In this document: in pieces, positions 4,612 to 6,374 of the stretch | Position numbering within the stretch: position 1 is the first letter of the stretch | How the letters are laid out: each line of letters opens with the position of its first letter | NCBI GenBank assembly: GCA_021792355.1 | Contig: JAJYUV010000046.1 | Location: 1,187-7,560 of the forward strand | DNA from: Thermoplasmata archaeon | GTDB taxonomy: Archaea; Thermoplasmatota; Thermoplasmata; Thermoplasmatales; GCA-001856825 | Direction of reading: 5' to 3' | Length of the DNA stretch: 6,374 bases | The notes under the pieces: generated by a model | The model's database searches: none | Told to the model about the DNA's origin: nothing | The model's input: only the letters and a program-made list of their open reading frames with translations | Program-made: the position numbers and the translations under genes

Positions 4612-6105
4612 ATGATTATACTCACTGGCAACGACTTGACTCTGGCCCAAGTAATAAGATGTGCAGAGGGAGGGGAGAAAGTCGTTATTTCAAAGGGGGC
4701 TACAGAAAGGGTAAAGTCCAGCAGAAAAAAAATTGAAGATTACATCAGTTCTGGGGCGCCCATATATGGTGTGAACACCGGTTTTGGTGACCTGATAAGT
4801 GAAAGGATAGGTCCGGACAAGATCAAAGAACTCCAGAGGAATCTGATAAGGTCCCATTCTTCAGGTTACGGAAAACCACTTGACAGAAAAACGGTGAGGG
4901 CGATGATTCTGGTCAGGGCAAACTCCCTATCCAAGGGCTATTCCGGCGTGAGGAGCGAACTTGTGCAATCCCTTCTCGATCTCTTGAACAATAACGTGAT
5001 TCCATTCATTCCAGAGAAGGGAAGCGTTGGTTCTTCAGGTGACCTGTCACCACTGTCTCATCTAGCTCTTGCGCTTATTGGAGAGGGGCGGGCAGTTGAA
5101 GACGGTAAGGTGCTGGATACCAAAGAAGTTCTGAATAAGAAAGGACTAAAGCCACTCACCCTCGAATCAAAGGAAGGACTCTCTTTGATCAATGGTACTT
5201 CATACATGTTGTCTAATCTCTCGCTGGGATTTGACGACTCTGAGAATCTATTCAGGCATGCCCTTATTGCAGCAGGAATGTCAATGCATCTTCTTAGTGC
5301 CACTGAAAAGGCACTCGATTGTGGTTTGTTCGAGGCAAGGGGACATCAAGAACAGGGTACCGTTGCGAGAGCGATCAGGAACATCGTGCAAGGAAGCGAT
5401 CGAATAAGAAAGGGGACGGAATCCAAAGTACAGGATGCCTACTCCCTGAGGTGTATTCCAACCGTCTTGGGTTCGATACTCCAAACAATGAATTACGTCC
5501 GTGGTGTGGTGAGTGCAGAATTGAACGCAGCGACCGATAACCCACTGGTGTTCGATGAGGTGATATCCGGATGCAACTTCCATGGTGAGCCTCTTGCACT
5601 GGCAGCGGACTATCTTTCTATCGCAATGACAGAGCTGGGCAACATTTCGGAAAGGAGATCATTCAGAATGCTCGACAAGTCTCTTTCAGGACTTGCCCCG
5701 TTCCTAGCGGAAAAGCCTGGAGTTGAATCTGGGTTAATGATTCCGCAATATGTGGCTGCCGCCCTGTGCAATGAAAACAAGGTACTCGTATATCCTTCCT
5801 CTGCAGACAACATACCGACATCCGCAAACCAAGAAGACCATAACTCGATGGGTGCCACCTCTACCAGGAAAATGAGGGAAATTATATCGAACGTAAAGGG
5901 GATAGTCGCAATCGAAATGCTCGTATCCTACAGAGGGATGGAAATGTATGGAGTTTCTGGGAAGCACCTGAGTACTGCTTATTCGATCTTGAACGATACC
6001 TTGGGCGATTTCAGGGGAGATATGGAAACGACAACTTTGGTGGAGAAGATAACAAGGTTGATAGACTCAGGCAAAATGCTAGAGGAGATTCCAATCAGAC
6101 TGTGA
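4612..6105 (+). CDS. hutH: histidine ammonia-lyase (histidase)
   Basis: A full-length 497-residue member of the aromatic amino acid lyase family. It converts L-histidine to urocanate and ammonia, the first step of histidine degradation, in the cytoplasm as a homotetramer. The electrophilic MIO cofactor forms from an internal tripeptide in GSVGSSGDLSPLSH (137-150). Here that tripeptide is Ser141-Ser142-Gly143, where most relatives have Ala-Ser-Gly. Other active-site residues are in place: Tyr52 in YGVNTGFG, His82 in RSHSSG, Asn194 in LINGT, Gln274, Tyr277 and Arg280 in QDAYSLRC, Phe323 in CNFHGEP, and Glu408 in NQEDHNSMG. The His82 position favours histidase over phenylalanine or tyrosine lyases. 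The ATG at 4612 is set by the TATA box 26 bases upstream. No hutU, hutI or formiminotransferase gene is in the window, so the rest of the pathway must lie elsewhere. Its last 11 bases overlap the end of the opposing small gene. Confidence 0.97.
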   Translation: MIILTGNDLTLAQVIRCAEGGEKVVISKGATERVKSSRKKIEDYISSGAPIYGVNTGFGDLISERIGPDKIKELQRNLIRSHSSGYGKPLDRKTVRAMILVRANSLSKGYSGVRSELVQSLLDLLNNNVIPFIPEKGSVGSSGDLSPLSHLALALIGEGRAVEDGKVLDTKEVLNKKGLKPLTLESKEGLSLINGTSYMLSNLSLGFDDSENLFRHALIAAGMSMHLLSATEKALDCGLFEARGHQEQGTVARAIRNIVQGSDRIRKGTESKVQDAYSLRCIPTVLGSILQTMNYVRGVVSAELNAATDNPLVFDEVISGCNFHGEPLALAADYLSIAMTELGNISERRSFRMLDKSLSGLAPFLAEKPGVESGLMIPQYVAAALCNENKVLVYPSSADNIPTSANQEDHNSMGATSTRKMREIISNVKGIVAIEMLVSYRGMEMYGVSGKHLSTAYSILNDTLGDFRGDMETTTLVEKITRLIDSGKMLEEIPIRL

Positions 6106-6274
6106 TATGCTTCTTCTTCCTCGAGCAAATAGCAAACTCATCACCGTCAAAGAATACCTCTCTCTCTGGATACTGTTTCCTTACTTCTTCTACCATGTCT
6201 AGGATTTCCTTTACGGTGAGATTTGTATTTCTCCCTATTTTCCTGTGAACTATTTTGTCTTCAAGGGAGTCCAT
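6095..6274 (-). CDS. 59-residue hypothetical protein, tail to tail with hutH
   Basis: A complete small ORF, beginning MDSLEDKIVHRKIG and ending SRKKKHITV. It has a charged N-terminal part, a helix with KEILDMVEEVRKQYP (about 22-36), then two short strands, EVFFDGDEFAICSR (about 39-52), and a basic tail. The compact helix-strand-strand layout and the AGA/AGG/ATA codon use look like a genuine archaeal small protein. I cannot assign a family; DUF5678-like small proteins came to mind but lack the matching glycine pattern. The case rests on coding-like composition and a strong TATA box with correct spacing for an almost leaderless message. It converges on hutH and shares 11 bases with its 3' end, so read-through from either gene would produce antisense RNA. 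There is no Shine-Dalgarno. Confidence 0.68.
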   Translation of the reverse strand: MDSLEDKIVHRKIGRNTNLTVKEILDMVEEVRKQYPEREVFFDGDEFAICSRKKKHITV

Positions 6275-6298
6275 CTGTGGTTCGTTATTCGGATGGTA

Positions 6299-6308
6299 CT
6301 ATAAAAGT
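6299..6308 (-). promoter_or_regulatory. TATA box of the 59-residue gene
   Basis: The minus strand reads ACTTTTATAGTA, centred about 28-30 bases before the ATG at 6274, so the transcript would begin at the ATG or a few bases before it. Read on the other strand, TATAAAAG could also serve a plus-strand gene starting at the ATG at 6347, but that spacing is less typical. Confidence 0.55.
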
Positions 6309-6339
6309 TTCTTGAAATCCCACTTTTTAGCTTTGAGTG

Positions 6340-6374
6340 CTATTTCATGGCTCCAATCAGCTCGTCAGTGCCGG
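6340..6374 (-). CDS. possible C-terminal end of a gene running off the right edge
   Basis: One minus-strand frame entering from the edge reads GTDELIGAMK and then stops at TAG 6340-6342. This is a plausible C-terminus, followed by about 32 bases before the next TATA box. Ten codons are too few to assign. The competing reading is the start of a plus-strand gene at ATG 6347 (MAPISSSVP), which also runs off the window. Confidence 0.25.
   Translation of the reverse strand, partial: GTDELIGAMK

Noticed and set aside
5058..5967. Several ORFs on both strands within 5058-5967
   Set aside because: All are shadows of hutH, which is conserved along its whole length.

Overview
The window looks archaeal, and Thermoplasmata-like is my best guess. 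Base composition is moderate (low 40s % GC by eye) and AGA/AGG arginine codons are frequent. There is an AbrB/PIN (VapBC-type) pair. Several genes have an A/T-rich TATA-like box about 25-28 bases before the start codon and no Shine-Dalgarno sequence, as expected for leaderless archaeal mRNAs. The lineage is an inference from style, not from a marker gene.

Left half (about 33-3537), all on the minus strand. In transcription order from right to left: a 110-codon unrecognised ORF (3205-3537); a crcB fluoride-channel gene interrupted by four in-frame stops (2758-3147); a 46-codon ORF with its own Shine-Dalgarno inside the crcB tail (2616-2756); an AbrB-family antitoxin (2353-2589) and PIN-domain toxin (1935-2345); and, after a 144-base gap, a large single-chain DUF262/HNH protein of the GmrSD type (33-1790), probably a nuclease acting on modified or foreign DNA. 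This is an accessory, defence-flavoured block with one decaying gene.

Right half (about 3522-6374) looks like ordinary chromosome. It holds a DUF1801 protein (plus), a convergent class I SAM-dependent methyltransferase (minus), and a full-length histidine ammonia-lyase, hutH (plus), divergent from the methyltransferase. Tail to tail with hutH is a 59-codon minus-strand gene with a clear TATA box. The last 35 bases may hold the C-terminal end of another minus-strand gene. No other histidine-degradation genes are visible, so hutH stands alone here.

The most unusual feature is the crcB locus. Reading frame, length and signature residues are preserved end to end, with no indel, yet four nonsense codons cut it. 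The second is the hutH cofactor tripeptide, which reads Ser-Ser-Gly instead of the usual Ala-Ser-Gly. I found no convincing wholly new system. The restriction-like/VapBC cluster and the small ORFs are the places to look next. No tRNA, rRNA, CRISPR array or insertion sequence was seen.
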